Shown here in pieces: positions 1 to 7,753 of a DNA stretch of 26,639 nt (positions are counted from its first letter, which is position 1; each line of letters starts with the position of its first letter). The position numbers and the translations under genes are program-made. Source of the DNA: JAIPEK01 sp041685935 (GTDB taxonomy: Bacteria; Desulfobacterota; Desulfobacteria; Desulfobacterales; Desulfobacteraceae); the NCBI GenBank assembly GCA_041685935.1, contig JAWLES010000009.1, positions 1 through 26,639 of the forward strand, written 5' to 3'. The notes below the pieces were generated by a model. The model saw nothing but the letters and a program-made list of their open reading frames with translations, did no database searches and had not been told where the DNA came from.

Positions 1-476
1 CCCTGCATGATGGTAACGAACCTGGAAACCTTTTCCTTTTCAAGGGCGGCGGAGTCAGGCACTGATTCATAAATCGAGCTGCTGGAGTCAGTGTCCGCAA
101 TACGGGACCGGCCCGTTTGAACGGACCGTATATGATCGGCAAACCTTGAAAATGCCTGGGTCCCCAGCACAATGTCCAGATGAGGCAGGCGCCTGAAGAC
201 CCGTTCTCCCTCCTGCTGCGCCACACAACCCGCCATGACGCTGATCAGGTGGGGTTTTACGTTTTTCAGCTTCGCCAGGGTACCCAGAAAACTGAATGCC
301 TTCTCCTGGGCCTTGTTTCGTATGGAGCAGGTATTGCAGACCACGATATCCGCATCTTTCAGAGAATCCGTTCCGGCATAACCGAGCCTGCGCAAAACGC
401 CGCCCAGCTTTTCAGAATCGTACACATTCATCTGGCAGCCGATGGTATATATATATGCCCTTCCCTTACACTTCAT
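1..476 (-). CDS. miaB: tRNA-2-methylthio-N6-dimethylallyladenosine synthase MiaB, N-terminal part
   Basis: Radical SAM methylthiotransferase that adds a methylthio group to i6A37 in tRNAs reading codons that start with U. Only the first 158 residues are inside the window. They form the UPF0004 domain, with the three cysteines that hold the auxiliary iron-sulfur cluster: C14 in GCQMN, C50 in CNTCS and C84 in GCVAQ. The window ends just after TIMQG, right before the place where the CxxxCxxC radical SAM cluster normally follows, so that cluster and the TRAM domain are off the edge. The ATG at 476 gives the usual short lead-in to GCQMN. The start overlaps the end of the upstream DUF4911-like gene by 11 bases, which suggests translational coupling. 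Identification is firm from the conserved cysteine motifs and the NVYDSEKL segment. Confidence 0.93.
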   Translation of the reverse strand, partial: MKCKGRAYIYTIGCQMNVYDSEKLGGVLRRLGYAGTDSLKDADIVVCNTCSIRNKAQEKAFSFLGTLAKLKNVKPHLISVMAGCVAQQEGERVFRRLPHLDIVLGTQAFSRFADHIRSVQTGRSRIADTDSSSSIYESVPDSAALEKEKVSRFVTIMQ

Positions 477-687
477 CAAACAAAAAATCCTTTCCCAGAT
501 CACTTATGATCATACCCGCCTCCCGGGAAAGACCCGGAGCGATGGCAAGACGTATTCTTCCGGTATTCGCACCCGGCTGCGAATCAATGGTGGTAACCAC
601 GGCAACCCCTTCATGGGCCTCAAAAATGAATTTGATAAAACCGATCCGCTTTCTGTCCACAATATACTCTTTCCGAATCGTCTTCAT
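466..687 (-). CDS. small DUF4911-like protein upstream of miaB
   Basis: A protein of 73 residues if it starts at the ATG at 687. It has a compact pattern of a lysine/isoleucine-rich strand (GFIKFIFEAHEG), a VAVVTTID strand and a RIRLAIAPG segment, which I match from memory to the DUF4911 family of small proteins found in sulfate reducers. The function is unknown. The open frame runs on to a TTG at 801 (111 residues), but the first 38 residues of that version are not typical, and the TTG lies inside a plausible -35 box, so I prefer the later ATG. The gene overlaps miaB by 11 bases on the same strand. This points to co-translation and perhaps a role linked to tRNA modification or the iron-sulfur enzyme, which is inference. 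Confidence 0.6.
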   Translation of the reverse strand: MKTIRKEYIVDRKRIGFIKFIFEAHEGVAVVTTIDSQPGANTGRIRLAIAPGLSREAGMIISDLGKDFLFDEV

Positions 688-771
688 TAAGCGGACAAAC
701 TCCCGAAATTCTTTAAAAATCCTGTCCCCGTCCACCAGAAACAGATTGTCCCTTTTAAAACCAAACTGTCT

Positions 772-801
772 TTTATACCACTTTTCTTTATTTACAATCA
801 A
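772..801 (-). promoter_or_regulatory. candidate sigma-70 promoter for the DUF4911-miaB pair
   Basis: On the minus strand TTGATT (801-796) is followed after 18 bases by TATAAA (777-772). The predicted transcript would start near 765, giving a leader of about 78 bases to the ATG at 687. The match is 4/6 for the -35 box and 5/6 for the -10 box. Confidence 0.35.
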
Positions 802-821
802 TATGTAATTTTTTTAACGCC

Positions 822-849
822 TTGACAACCTGAATATTACACGTTAACT
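822..849 (+). promoter_or_regulatory. possible promoter for the exported barrel protein gene
   Basis: A perfect TTGACA sits at 822-827 in an AT-rich gap. The best -10 candidate, TTAACT at 844-849, is poor (3/6) with a 16-base spacer. The box lies between divergent genes, so it is the natural place for a promoter, but only the -35 half is convincing. Confidence 0.25.
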
Positions 850-901
850 TAGCGGGAAACAGGCAGACCGAAAATTTTGAACCCATTAAACCCTATTTGA
901 A

Positions 902-1525
902 ATGAAGAACCTGATCTGCATGCTTGTGACCGCCCTGATCCTGTCATTACCGGCACCAGGGGCCCTTGCCGATGATAATGCATCTGTCGCACTCCTTTAC
1001 GGAAAACTGACCGACAACGACTTCATCGAAATTCCCTTTCAGTCACCAGACTTTGAAAGTGTCCACATGCTCGGACTCTCCCTTCGAAAAGAGCTTGCCG
1101 AACTTCATGAAACAGCCGGTTTCATCCCGGAGAGACTATTTCTGGACGCAGAAGGAGTTTTGGCTGCAAAATGGGGCCGTCTCGGTGATATCGACCAGGA
1201 CTTTCAGGAAATCGCAGCTTCCGTTAATCTCAGATACGATTTTCCCGAATACGTTCCTGCAGCAAACTCCATCAGCTTCGGCAACGGTCTTTCCCTGACC
1301 TCCACGGAATCAAAATTTGAAGAGAACCTGACCATAGGAGATGAAACCCGTGCCCTTTTATGGTATATGATGCTTGAAATCGATTTTGACCTGCCGGGCA
1401 CGGACAAATGGAAGGCGCTTTGCAGAATTCATCACAGGTCCGGCGTTTACGGCCTCTTCGGAGGCGTGGACGGCGGCTCCAACTATATCACAATGGGGTT
1501 GCGGTACATGTTCGAATGGGATTAG
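902..1525 (+). CDS. exported outer-membrane beta-barrel protein, acyloxyacyl hydrolase/PagL-like
   Basis: A 207-residue protein with a clear signal peptide: a hydrophobic core at residues 4-19 and a cleavage site after ALA at 21-23. The rest alternates polar and hydrophobic residues as in a small outer-membrane barrel. Its C-terminal strand, YITMGLRYMF, resembles a barrel-closing signal but is followed by three extra residues. The segment HHRSGVYGLFGGVDGGSN at 177-194 recalls the lipid A 3-O-deacylase (PagL) region, where a His-x-Ser pair is catalytic; here H178 and S180 have that spacing. The usual PagL glutamate is not at the expected position, where there is glycine, with an aspartate at 190 nearby. 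Lipid A or phospholipid deacylation is therefore only a possibility. There is no good ribosome binding site before the ATG. recJ follows 60 bases downstream. Confidence 0.7.
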   Translation: MKNLICMLVTALILSLPAPGALADDNASVALLYGKLTDNDFIEIPFQSPDFESVHMLGLSLRKELAELHETAGFIPERLFLDAEGVLAAKWGRLGDIDQDFQEIAASVNLRYDFPEYVPAANSISFGNGLSLTSTESKFEENLTIGDETRALLWYMMLEIDFDLPGTDKWKALCRIHHRSGVYGLFGGVDGGSNYITMGLRYMFEWD

Positions 1526-1585
1526 ATACCTGCCCGCCGACCCTTTACCCTGCCCGTACTCATGCTCTAAATTAAAAAGCAGCCA

Positions 1586-3301
1586 ATGCAGACAGAGTGG
1601 AAATACAGAGAAGTTGATGAAAAAACGGTTGAACTGCTGGGGCGGGAACTTGGAAGCAGCAATGTTCTGGCCCGGTGCCTTGCAGCCCGCGGGATCGAAA
1701 CCCCTGAACAGGCCAGGGAATTCATCAGGCCTAATTTACAGGGCCTGACCGACCCGTTTCTGATCCTGGACATGGAAAAGGCGGTTCAAAGAATCGCATC
1801 CGCCATGACCAACAGGGAAAAAATCCTGGTTTTCGGAGACTTTGATGCGGACGGGGTGACAGCCACCTGTCTTGTCAATGACTTTTTAACCTCTCTGGAT
1901 GCCGACGTTTCCTGGTATATCCCCCACCGGATCAAAGAAGGGTACGGGCTTCAGACCGAACACATCCGGATGGCTGTGGAACAGGATGTGGACCTTGTCA
2001 TAACTGTGGACTGCGGCTCTTCCAGCCATGATGCCATCAAGGAGGCAGCACTTGAAGACATCGACGTGATCGTCACGGATCACCATGAAATATCCGATGG
2101 TATCCCGCCTGCTTTTGCCTGCGTCAACCCCAAAAGAAAAGAATGTCCTTCCGGTCTTGATTATCTTGCCGGAGTGGGAGTAGCCTTTTACCTGATAATC
2201 GCACTGCGCAAGTTCATGCGGGAAAACAGCTTTTTTGAAGCTCTTCCCGAACCCAATCTCCTTGAGTACTGCGATCTTGTGGCCCTCGGAACCATAGGGG
2301 ACATGGTCCCCTTGCTTGCTGACAACAGGGTGTTGTGCACAACCGGTATCAATGTCATGAAAAAGGGTTCAAGGAAAGGACTGGTTACCCTCTCCCATGT
2401 AAGCCGGGTGGAACTTGCCTCGGTTGACTGCGAGGATATCGCATTCCGCCTGATCCCAAGGATCAATGCAGCCGGCCGTATCTCCCATGCAAGAATATGT
2501 GTCAACCAGGTTTCGGCCACAACCGGAAACGCCCATGAAAAAGGCGCGGAAATACTGGACGGCCTGAACCGGAAACGGCAGCTGATAGAACAGGAAATTC
2601 TTGCTGAAATCGAAAAAAAAATCCTGGAAACCCCCTACCTTGCGCAGCAGCCGGCGGTCATCCTTTGGGACAAAAAATGGAACCCCAGCGTACTAGGCAT
2701 TGCAGCCTCCAAACTGTCCCGGAAATACATGAAACCGGCCGTCCTCATTTCAACCCGGGAAGAACCGGCCGTGGGGTCCTGCCGGAGCATTGCCGGAGTG
2801 AATATCCACAAGGCGATCACTGAATGCTCATGCTTTCTTGAAAGATACGGCGGCCATGAAATGGCTGCCGGTATTACCATAAAATCCGAACACCTGCATT
2901 TGTTCGAAGCATGCATAAACCGCCATATTGAAGCAAATTACACTGAAGAAGATTTCAAAAGCATCCTGGATGTCGACTGCAGGCTGGCACTCTCGGATAT
3001 CAGCATGGAGCTTGCCGAGGAAGTGGCCAGTATGGGACCCTTTGGAAAAAGCAACCCTGAACCTACTTTTACCTGCTCGGATATTCAGGTGGTTTCCTCG
3101 GTTATCATAGGCCGGCATCACAGGAAAATGGTGATTTCCGATTCCGGGCCTGACAGCGGTGCGGTTGTGGATGCCTTCCAGTTCAACATACAGGATACGG
3201 ACAACCCGCCCAGGCGGTTCAGCAGAATCGCATTCAAGCTGAAAATCAACAAATTCAAAAAAAGAGCCTATCAAATTATTATCCAGGACACTCAAATTTA
3301 A
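1586..3301 (+). CDS. recJ: single-stranded-DNA-specific exonuclease RecJ
   Basis: A 571-residue DHH/DHHA1 phosphoesterase that degrades single-stranded DNA 5' to 3' in recombination and mismatch or base-excision repair. The metal-binding motifs are present: DFDADG at 85-90, VDCG at 141-144 and DHH at 165-167. The family segment PRINAAGR is at 291-298, the DHHA1 motif GGHEMAAG at 422-429, and an OB-like C-terminal domain follows from about 440. Two usually invariant-looking stretches differ: the W-H-x-G-V-x-G-I motif reads WNPSVLGI (365-372), and the GSGRS motif reads GSCRS (397-401). Length is normal for the family. The start codon ATG at 1586 has only a weak purine-rich stretch before it. 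The gene may share a transcript with the barrel protein upstream. Confidence 0.93.
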   Translation: MQTEWKYREVDEKTVELLGRELGSSNVLARCLAARGIETPEQAREFIRPNLQGLTDPFLILDMEKAVQRIASAMTNREKILVFGDFDADGVTATCLVNDFLTSLDADVSWYIPHRIKEGYGLQTEHIRMAVEQDVDLVITVDCGSSSHDAIKEAALEDIDVIVTDHHEISDGIPPAFACVNPKRKECPSGLDYLAGVGVAFYLIIALRKFMRENSFFEALPEPNLLEYCDLVALGTIGDMVPLLADNRVLCTTGINVMKKGSRKGLVTLSHVSRVELASVDCEDIAFRLIPRINAAGRISHARICVNQVSATTGNAHEKGAEILDGLNRKRQLIEQEILAEIEKKILETPYLAQQPAVILWDKKWNPSVLGIAASKLSRKYMKPAVLISTREEPAVGSCRSIAGVNIHKAITECSCFLERYGGHEMAAGITIKSEHLHLFEACINRHIEANYTEEDFKSILDVDCRLALSDISMELAEEVASMGPFGKSNPEPTFTCSDIQVVSSVIIGRHHRKMVISDSGPDSGAVVDAFQFNIQDTDNPPRRFSRIAFKLKINKFKKRAYQIIIQDTQI

Positions 3302-3303
3302 AC

Positions 3304-3333
3304 TTGCAAACTCGCGACATAAATGTTTATAAT
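3304..3333 (+). promoter_or_regulatory. sigma-70 promoter for the 142-residue protein
   Basis: A perfect TATAAT lies at 3328-3333, with TTGCAA (4/6) at 3304-3309 and an 18-base spacer. Transcription would start near 3340, just after recJ ends. This makes the TTG at 3350 an unlikely start and supports the ATG at 3374. Confidence 0.5.
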
Positions 3334-3373
3334 TAAGAGTTAATATTTCTTGGAACACGTAAGGATGGACTTA

Positions 3374-3799
3374 ATGGGCAAAACATTTCATGTCGGCAAC
3401 AGGGAGTCAAAACTTTTATCAAAAATCGAGTCGTCCAAAGAAAGAGAGCGCATCCAGACCATAAACGCAGTTCGAAACGATATTGAGGGCTTCAGCAACA
3501 AGATCGCCATGAAGCTGGTTGAAAACGGACTCATTGAAACCGTCAGTAAAAACACCATACAGGAACAGCTTGGAAAATGCCTTGACAGGCTCTGCCGGGC
3601 TGAAGATTTTGACATTGATTACCAGGTGGCGCCGTTCAGGGGCCTTGTATCGAGCCCGAATATCGCAAGCCTTTACATCACCGCCTTTGTTGTGGAAAAA
3701 CTGATAAATCACAAGGATGTAATTGATATCTACGGAAGCGACGAAGACATATACTTCTGCATTCAAAAGGAATTTGAAAGGCCGGGTGAAAAACACTGA
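3374..3799 (+). CDS. conserved-looking hypothetical protein, 142 residues
   Basis: I do not recognise this protein. It is soluble, with no signal peptide or membrane segment. The N-terminal half is charged and probably helical (residues 14-60, rich in K, E and R). The C-terminal half alternates beta-like and helical stretches, including SLYITAFVVEKLINH and DVIDIYGSDEDIYFCI, which suggests a small folded domain. The ATG at 3374 is chosen because AAGG at 3361-3364 gives a normal spacing; an in-frame ATG at 3365 and a TTG at 3350 also exist. Codon use matches the neighbours. It follows recJ on the same strand with a good promoter between them, so it can be expressed independently. No function is claimed. 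Confidence 0.7.
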   Translation: MGKTFHVGNRESKLLSKIESSKERERIQTINAVRNDIEGFSNKIAMKLVENGLIETVSKNTIQEQLGKCLDRLCRAEDFDIDYQVAPFRGLVSSPNIASLYITAFVVEKLINHKDVIDIYGSDEDIYFCIQKEFERPGEKH

Positions 3800-3846
3800 C
3801 GATTTGATGCTGTTTTTTACATTTCGTACTTGACTTATTCGGTATC

Positions 3847-3859
3847 TAATATAATATTA
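3847..3859. repeat. AT-rich inverted repeat in the gap before the 185-residue protein
   Basis: The arms TAATAT and ATATTA flank a single central base. The repeat contains TATAAT at 3850-3855 and lies 14 bases after TTGACT (3830-3835). The spacing is short for a standard promoter. The 174-base gap (3800-3973) is otherwise AT-rich with no gene visible, so this is the most likely promoter or operator zone for the gene at 3974. Confidence 0.3.
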
Positions 3860-3973
3860 AAATCATGCGATATACAGTCAGGCCTTTTTTCATGCATATT
3901 TGGCAGTGATTATCTACTCATTCGAATTAAAAAAAATAATCATCCTTTTTTCATATTTTAAAGGAGGCTCATC

Positions 3974-4531
3974 ATGAGCGATTTTCTGAAAAATCTCAGG
4001 GGCTCACAAGGCAAACAGCCCAAAACAAGAAAAGAGCTGGGGGGACAACGCTATTATCCCCAGGTGGAAAGAAGACAGATGAAGGACAGGCGAAAAGATA
4101 ACCTTTTGAGCAGCCCGGAAATAAACGAGCTTGCCGAAAATCTCAACGAGCTTTTGCCGGTTCTGAATGAAAACATGGCTTCCATTGCCGTGAGCATGGA
4201 GCGTATTGCCGAGACAAATGAATATCTGGCTGAGTCAAAGGTGGAACAGAACAACGTGATCAATGACCTGCTGCGCAACTTGAACGACCTTGCGGCCCGT
4301 GTGGAAACACCTGCCGCATCCGGAGCGCCCGGCCCGGTCAAATACGCTGCCACAAGTTACGAAAACGGCACAAGGTATACCAAGGACGAAATTCTTTCCA
4401 TTATACAGGAAATGCGAAAAGAGGGAGAAACCTTTTCTTCAATTGCAGCTTATCTGAAAAAAAAGGGCATACCCACATTCTCCGGACGGGGAGACTGGCA
4501 TGCCCAGACCATTCACAGGCTTTGCCGGTAA
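3974..4531 (+). CDS. orphan coiled-coil protein with C-terminal recombinase-type helix-turn-helix
   Basis: A 185-residue protein with a very good ribosome binding site (AAGGAGG at 3961-3967, six bases before the ATG). Residues 1-45 are basic and glycine-rich, with a run of RR and DRR pairs. Residues 48-112 form a probable amphipathic helix or coiled coil made of repeated leucines and asparagines. Residues 113-125 are a flexible Ala/Gly/Pro linker. The last 55 residues resemble the helix-turn-helix found in large serine recombinases: an I-x-x-Y-L-K-K-K-G-I-P-T-F-S-G core followed by W-H-A-Q-T-I. There is no catalytic recombinase domain, so this is probably a small DNA-binding or structural protein rather than an integrase. 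It ends five bases from the convergent TetR gene. The identity is unknown and the domain reading is from pattern recognition only. Confidence 0.72.
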   Translation: MSDFLKNLRGSQGKQPKTRKELGGQRYYPQVERRQMKDRRKDNLLSSPEINELAENLNELLPVLNENMASIAVSMERIAETNEYLAESKVEQNNVINDLLRNLNDLAARVETPAASGAPGPVKYAATSYENGTRYTKDEILSIIQEMRKEGETFSSIAAYLKKKGIPTFSGRGDWHAQTIHRLCR

Positions 4532-4536
4532 CTAGG

Positions 4537-5166
4537 TCAGTTTTTTTTCAATCCGACCTTCAGGATATCAAATGCCTGCTTTAATGTTGATTTGACAAAA
4601 TCCTTCTCGTCATTAAGCAGGCGTTTGCTGTCCACCCACAGCACCACACCTGAATAGGTGGACCATATTATATCAGCAAGCGCAACCGGATGTTTGTCAA
4701 TCAGAACACCCTGCTCGATCCCTTCGGTGACGATGGCCTTGATTGCACGGAGCGCTTTTGCAGAGGTGTCTTTCAGCTGGCTCATCAGCTCGTCTGAAAG
4801 ATTTTTCAATACTTCGCCGGACTGCAGGTGAAAAAGGTTGATCAGGATCATTGCATCATACTCGTACACATCAATGAACACGTCCCTCAAACTGTCGAGT
4901 TTTGCCCCGACAGAGATATCCTCCGCCGCCACCCTGTTGATCTGATTTCCGATATACTCCAGAAGGTCAATTGACAGAGAGGTGTGAAGTTCTTCTTTGT
5001 TTTTAAAATAAATGTACAAGGTTCCCGGGCTCAGCTCGGCCTCGCCTGCGATCTCCTCCATGGTGGCACTGTTGAAACCCTTGGAGGAAAACACCTTTTT
5101 CGCCGCCTCCAGTATCTGAGTCCTGCGCTGTTCCCTCTCTCTTCTTTTGCGTTCGTATATTCCCAT
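4537..5166 (-). CDS. TetR/AcrR family transcriptional regulator
   Basis: A 209-residue one-component regulator. The N-terminal DNA-binding domain (about residues 10-57) has the family hallmarks: RRTQILEAAKKVFSSKGF, then a T-M-E-E-I-A-G-E-A helix and the recognition helix ending in GTLYIYFKNKEEL. The remaining helical domain should bind an unknown ligand and mediate dimerisation; the stretch LHTSLSIDLLEYIGNQINR resembles that of fatty-acid-responsive members, but this does not establish the ligand. The open frame extends to 5193, but the ATG at 5166 has GAGG seven bases upstream and a typical start (MGIYERKRRE). It lies downstream of glgP on the same strand but has a promoter of its own. It may regulate itself or a neighbour. 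Confidence 0.9.
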   Translation of the reverse strand: MGIYERKRREREQRRTQILEAAKKVFSSKGFNSATMEEIAGEAELSPGTLYIYFKNKEELHTSLSIDLLEYIGNQINRVAAEDISVGAKLDSLRDVFIDVYEYDAMILINLFHLQSGEVLKNLSDELMSQLKDTSAKALRAIKAIVTEGIEQGVLIDKHPVALADIIWSTYSGVVLWVDSKRLLNDEKDFVKSTLKQAFDILKVGLKKN

Positions 5167-5207
5167 ATAATCCTCAAAATAATTTGAATTCAATTCATTT
5201 AATTAAC

Positions 5208-5233
5208 ATATACCAGCCCCCTAAATATATACC
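5208..5233. repeat. direct repeat near the TetR promoter
   Basis: ATATACC occurs at 5208-5214 and again at 5227-5233, 19 bases apart. The second copy overlaps the candidate -10 box of the TetR gene and the first lies just past the expected transcript start. A palindrome TTGAATTCAA is at 5184-5193. Either could be an autoregulatory operator, but neither is a clear TetR-type inverted repeat. Confidence 0.25.
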
Positions 5234-5251
5234 GCCACACAGAATTGGCAA
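5224..5251 (-). promoter_or_regulatory. sigma-70 promoter for the TetR-family gene
   Basis: On the minus strand TTGCCA (5251-5246) is followed after 16 bases by TATATT (5229-5224), each 5/6. The start would be near 5217, giving a leader of about 50 bases. It lies in the 114-base gap after glgP. Confidence 0.45.
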
Positions 5252-5280
5252 GAAAAAATCAACCGATACCCTTAAAAAAA

Positions 5281-7713
5281 TTACTTGCAGGGCTGAATAT
5301 GCCAGATATTTTCAGCATACTCCCTCACCGTTCTATCGCTTGAAAACCGCCCGGTGCGGGCTATATTGAGGAGGGACTTGACATTCCATGAATCGGTTTT
5401 GGAGTAATCCGATGTTATCGTCTGCTGCTGATTTTTATAAGACTCGAAATCGGCAAGGTGAAGATAATGATCGTTTCTCAACACCAGGTTTTCATAAAAT
5501 GGTTTGAAAATCCTCGGCTCTTTTTTACAGAACACATCAGAATTAAGAGCGTCCATAACCCGCTTGAGTGCATCACTTGAGTCAAGATAGCTCTTCGGGT
5601 TGTAAATCTCCCTCTCCTTGCGGACCTGGTCCACGGTCAACCCGAAAATATAAATGTTTTCCTCTCCCACCTCGTCACGGATTTCAACGTTGGCCCCGTC
5701 CAGGGTGCCTATGGTGACGGCACCGTTCATGGCAAGCTTCATGTTGCCGGTACCTGAAGCCTCCATTCCTGCGGTTGATATCTGTTCACTGACATCAGCC
5801 GCAGGAATGATCTTTTCAGCAAGGGATACACGGTAATCAGGGATAAATACAACCTTCAGCCAGTCCCTGGTGTCCGGGTCGTTGTTGATCACTTCCCCAA
5901 GGTTGTGAACCAGCTTGATAATCAGCTTTGCGATAAAATACCCCGGTGCCGCCTTTCCGGCAAAGATGAAGGTTCTCGGGTTTTCAGGCGTAACTCCGTC
6001 CTCTTTGATGGCAAAATACATGTGGATGATGTTCATCAGGTTCAAAAGCTGCCTTTTGTACTCATGGATGCGCTTGATGTGAATATCGAAGATCGAATCC
6101 GGATTCACTTGCACATAGCACCTCTCCTTTATGAAACTGCTGAGGATCTCTTTATTCTCCCGCTTGATTTCTCCGAGACGGTCCAGAAAGTGCCGGTCAT
6201 ATTTATGTTCCTCTATACTCTCTACCCGGTCCAGGTCCTGCACCCAGCGGTCCCCCAGGGTTTCGCACAGCAACCCTGAAAGCCCGCGGTTGGCCGACAG
6301 AAGCCATCTTCTGGGAGTTACTCCGTTGGTCTTGTTGTTGAATTTTTCAGGGCTTATTTTATAAAAATCCGGTACCAGCTGCTCTGTCACAAGACTGGAA
6401 TGAACCCGGGAGACGCCGTTGACCGAATGGCTTCCGATTATGGCAAGATGAGCCATTCTGATCTGCTTTTCAGGGCCTTCCTCGACAATGGAAAGGCGCT
6501 CAAGAAGTTCAGGGTCGCCGGGATACAGTTTACCGGTCGATTCAAGGAACCTGGAGTTGATCTCGTAAATAAGCTGGAGGTGCCGGGGAACCACCTTTTC
6601 CACAACCGAAAGGGGCCACTTCTCAAGAGCCTCTGGGAGCAGGGTATGGTTGGTGTACCCCAGGGTCGCGGTGGTGATGCCCCATGCTTTTTCCCATTCA
6701 AGGCCCTGCTGGTCGATAAGGGCCCGCATGAGCTCGACCACCGTAAGGGCGGGGTGGGTGTCGTTAAGCTGGATGGCGACTTTTTCAGGAAACTCGTCAA
6801 AGGAGTCATGATCTTCCAGGAATATCCGTATAATATCCTGCACCGAACAGGAGACCAGAAAGTACTCCTGGAGAAGGCGAAGCTCCTTCCCGGCCTCCTT
6901 TGAATCCGACGGATAAAGGATTTTCGATATGGTCTCGGACTTGATTTTGTCCTCCACCGCCTTGAGATAGTCCCCGTCATTGAATATACGGATGTCGAAG
7001 CTGGTGGAGGCCCAGGCCGAGAAGAGGCGCAGCCGGTTGACGGTCCTGCCGCCGTACCCGGAAATCAGCACGTCACTGGACCTGCCGATGATCAGCTGCC
7101 AGTTCTCCCATACAGGATTGTAGTCCCCTTTGCTGTCCCTGGTGTCTGAAATTCTGCCGTAGACCGGTACCATGCATTTTTCCCCGAAGCGGCTGATAAG
7201 CCAGGGGGATGACCGGTTGGGCCAGTAGTCCGGGGCCTCTTTCTGGTAACCGTTCACGATCAGCTGTTTAAAAAGACCGTAATCGTAATTGATCCCGTAC
7301 CCGAAACCGGGCATATCCATGCCTGCAAGAGAATCGAGAAAACAGGCGGCAAGGCGCCCCAGGCCGCCGTTTCCCAGGGCCGGATGAGGCTCCTCTTCAG
7401 CCAGTTCGTCAAGGTCCCATCCCCTGTCACCCAGATACCTGCGGCATTTTTCATAGATTCCAAGGTTGATGAGGTTGTTGACAAGAAGCCGTCCCGTTAG
7501 AAACTCCATTGAAATGTAGTATAGCCTCTTTGCATCCCTGCTCCGATACCGCTGCTGTGTTTCGATATCGATATCGATCAGGTATTTGCGTATGCCCGAG
7601 GAGACTGCATTGAACATGTCCCTTTTTGTTGCATCCTTGCGCCTTTTGCCCAGGTAATATCTAAGGTATTGATATATGGAATCGTCAAGCCCTGTAAAAT
7701 CAAAATAAGCCAT
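5281..7713 (-). CDS. glgP: glycogen/starch/maltodextrin phosphorylase
   Basis: An 810-residue GT35 enzyme that releases glucose-1-phosphate from alpha-1,4-glucans using pyridoxal phosphate. The PLP-binding lysine is K659 in the motif GTGNMKLAMNG. Other family landmarks are LGNGGLGRLAACFLDS, GYGINYDYGLF, AIQLNDTHPAL and FNNKTNGVTPRRW, in the usual order. Length matches bacterial and eukaryotic phosphorylases. The frame is open up to 7842, but the extra 43 residues are not typical and would lie upstream of a good promoter at 7754-7782. The ATG at 7713 has AGGGA upstream and gives a normal N-terminus (MAYFDFTGLDDS). No glycogen synthase or branching enzyme is visible nearby. It is transcribed away from the CoA-transferase/GNAT gene. 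Confidence 0.95.
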   Translation of the reverse strand: MAYFDFTGLDDSIYQYLRYYLGKRRKDATKRDMFNAVSSGIRKYLIDIDIETQQRYRSRDAKRLYYISMEFLTGRLLVNNLINLGIYEKCRRYLGDRGWDLDELAEEEPHPALGNGGLGRLAACFLDSLAGMDMPGFGYGINYDYGLFKQLIVNGYQKEAPDYWPNRSSPWLISRFGEKCMVPVYGRISDTRDSKGDYNPVWENWQLIIGRSSDVLISGYGGRTVNRLRLFSAWASTSFDIRIFNDGDYLKAVEDKIKSETISKILYPSDSKEAGKELRLLQEYFLVSCSVQDIIRIFLEDHDSFDEFPEKVAIQLNDTHPALTVVELMRALIDQQGLEWEKAWGITTATLGYTNHTLLPEALEKWPLSVVEKVVPRHLQLIYEINSRFLESTGKLYPGDPELLERLSIVEEGPEKQIRMAHLAIIGSHSVNGVSRVHSSLVTEQLVPDFYKISPEKFNNKTNGVTPRRWLLSANRGLSGLLCETLGDRWVQDLDRVESIEEHKYDRHFLDRLGEIKRENKEILSSFIKERCYVQVNPDSIFDIHIKRIHEYKRQLLNLMNIIHMYFAIKEDGVTPENPRTFIFAGKAAPGYFIAKLIIKLVHNLGEVINNDPDTRDWLKVVFIPDYRVSLAEKIIPAADVSEQISTAGMEASGTGNMKLAMNGAVTIGTLDGANVEIRDEVGEENIYIFGLTVDQVRKEREIYNPKSYLDSSDALKRVMDALNSDVFCKKEPRIFKPFYENLVLRNDHYLHLADFESYKNQQQTITSDYSKTDSWNVKSLLNIARTGRFSSDRTVREYAENIWHIQPCK

Positions 7714-7753
7714 TATTTTTATCCCTGCTTTTTTTGTGAAAGTGTGATTCTCC

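Noticed and set aside
296..808. A plus-strand protein of 170 residues
   Set aside because: It is a shadow of the miaB and DUF4911-like genes on the other strand, with low-complexity, non-protein-like composition and no ribosome binding site.
3974..4531. A mobile element or integrase
   Set aside because: Only a short recombinase-like helix-turn-helix is seen. There is no catalytic serine or tyrosine recombinase domain, no terminal repeats and no att-like duplication.
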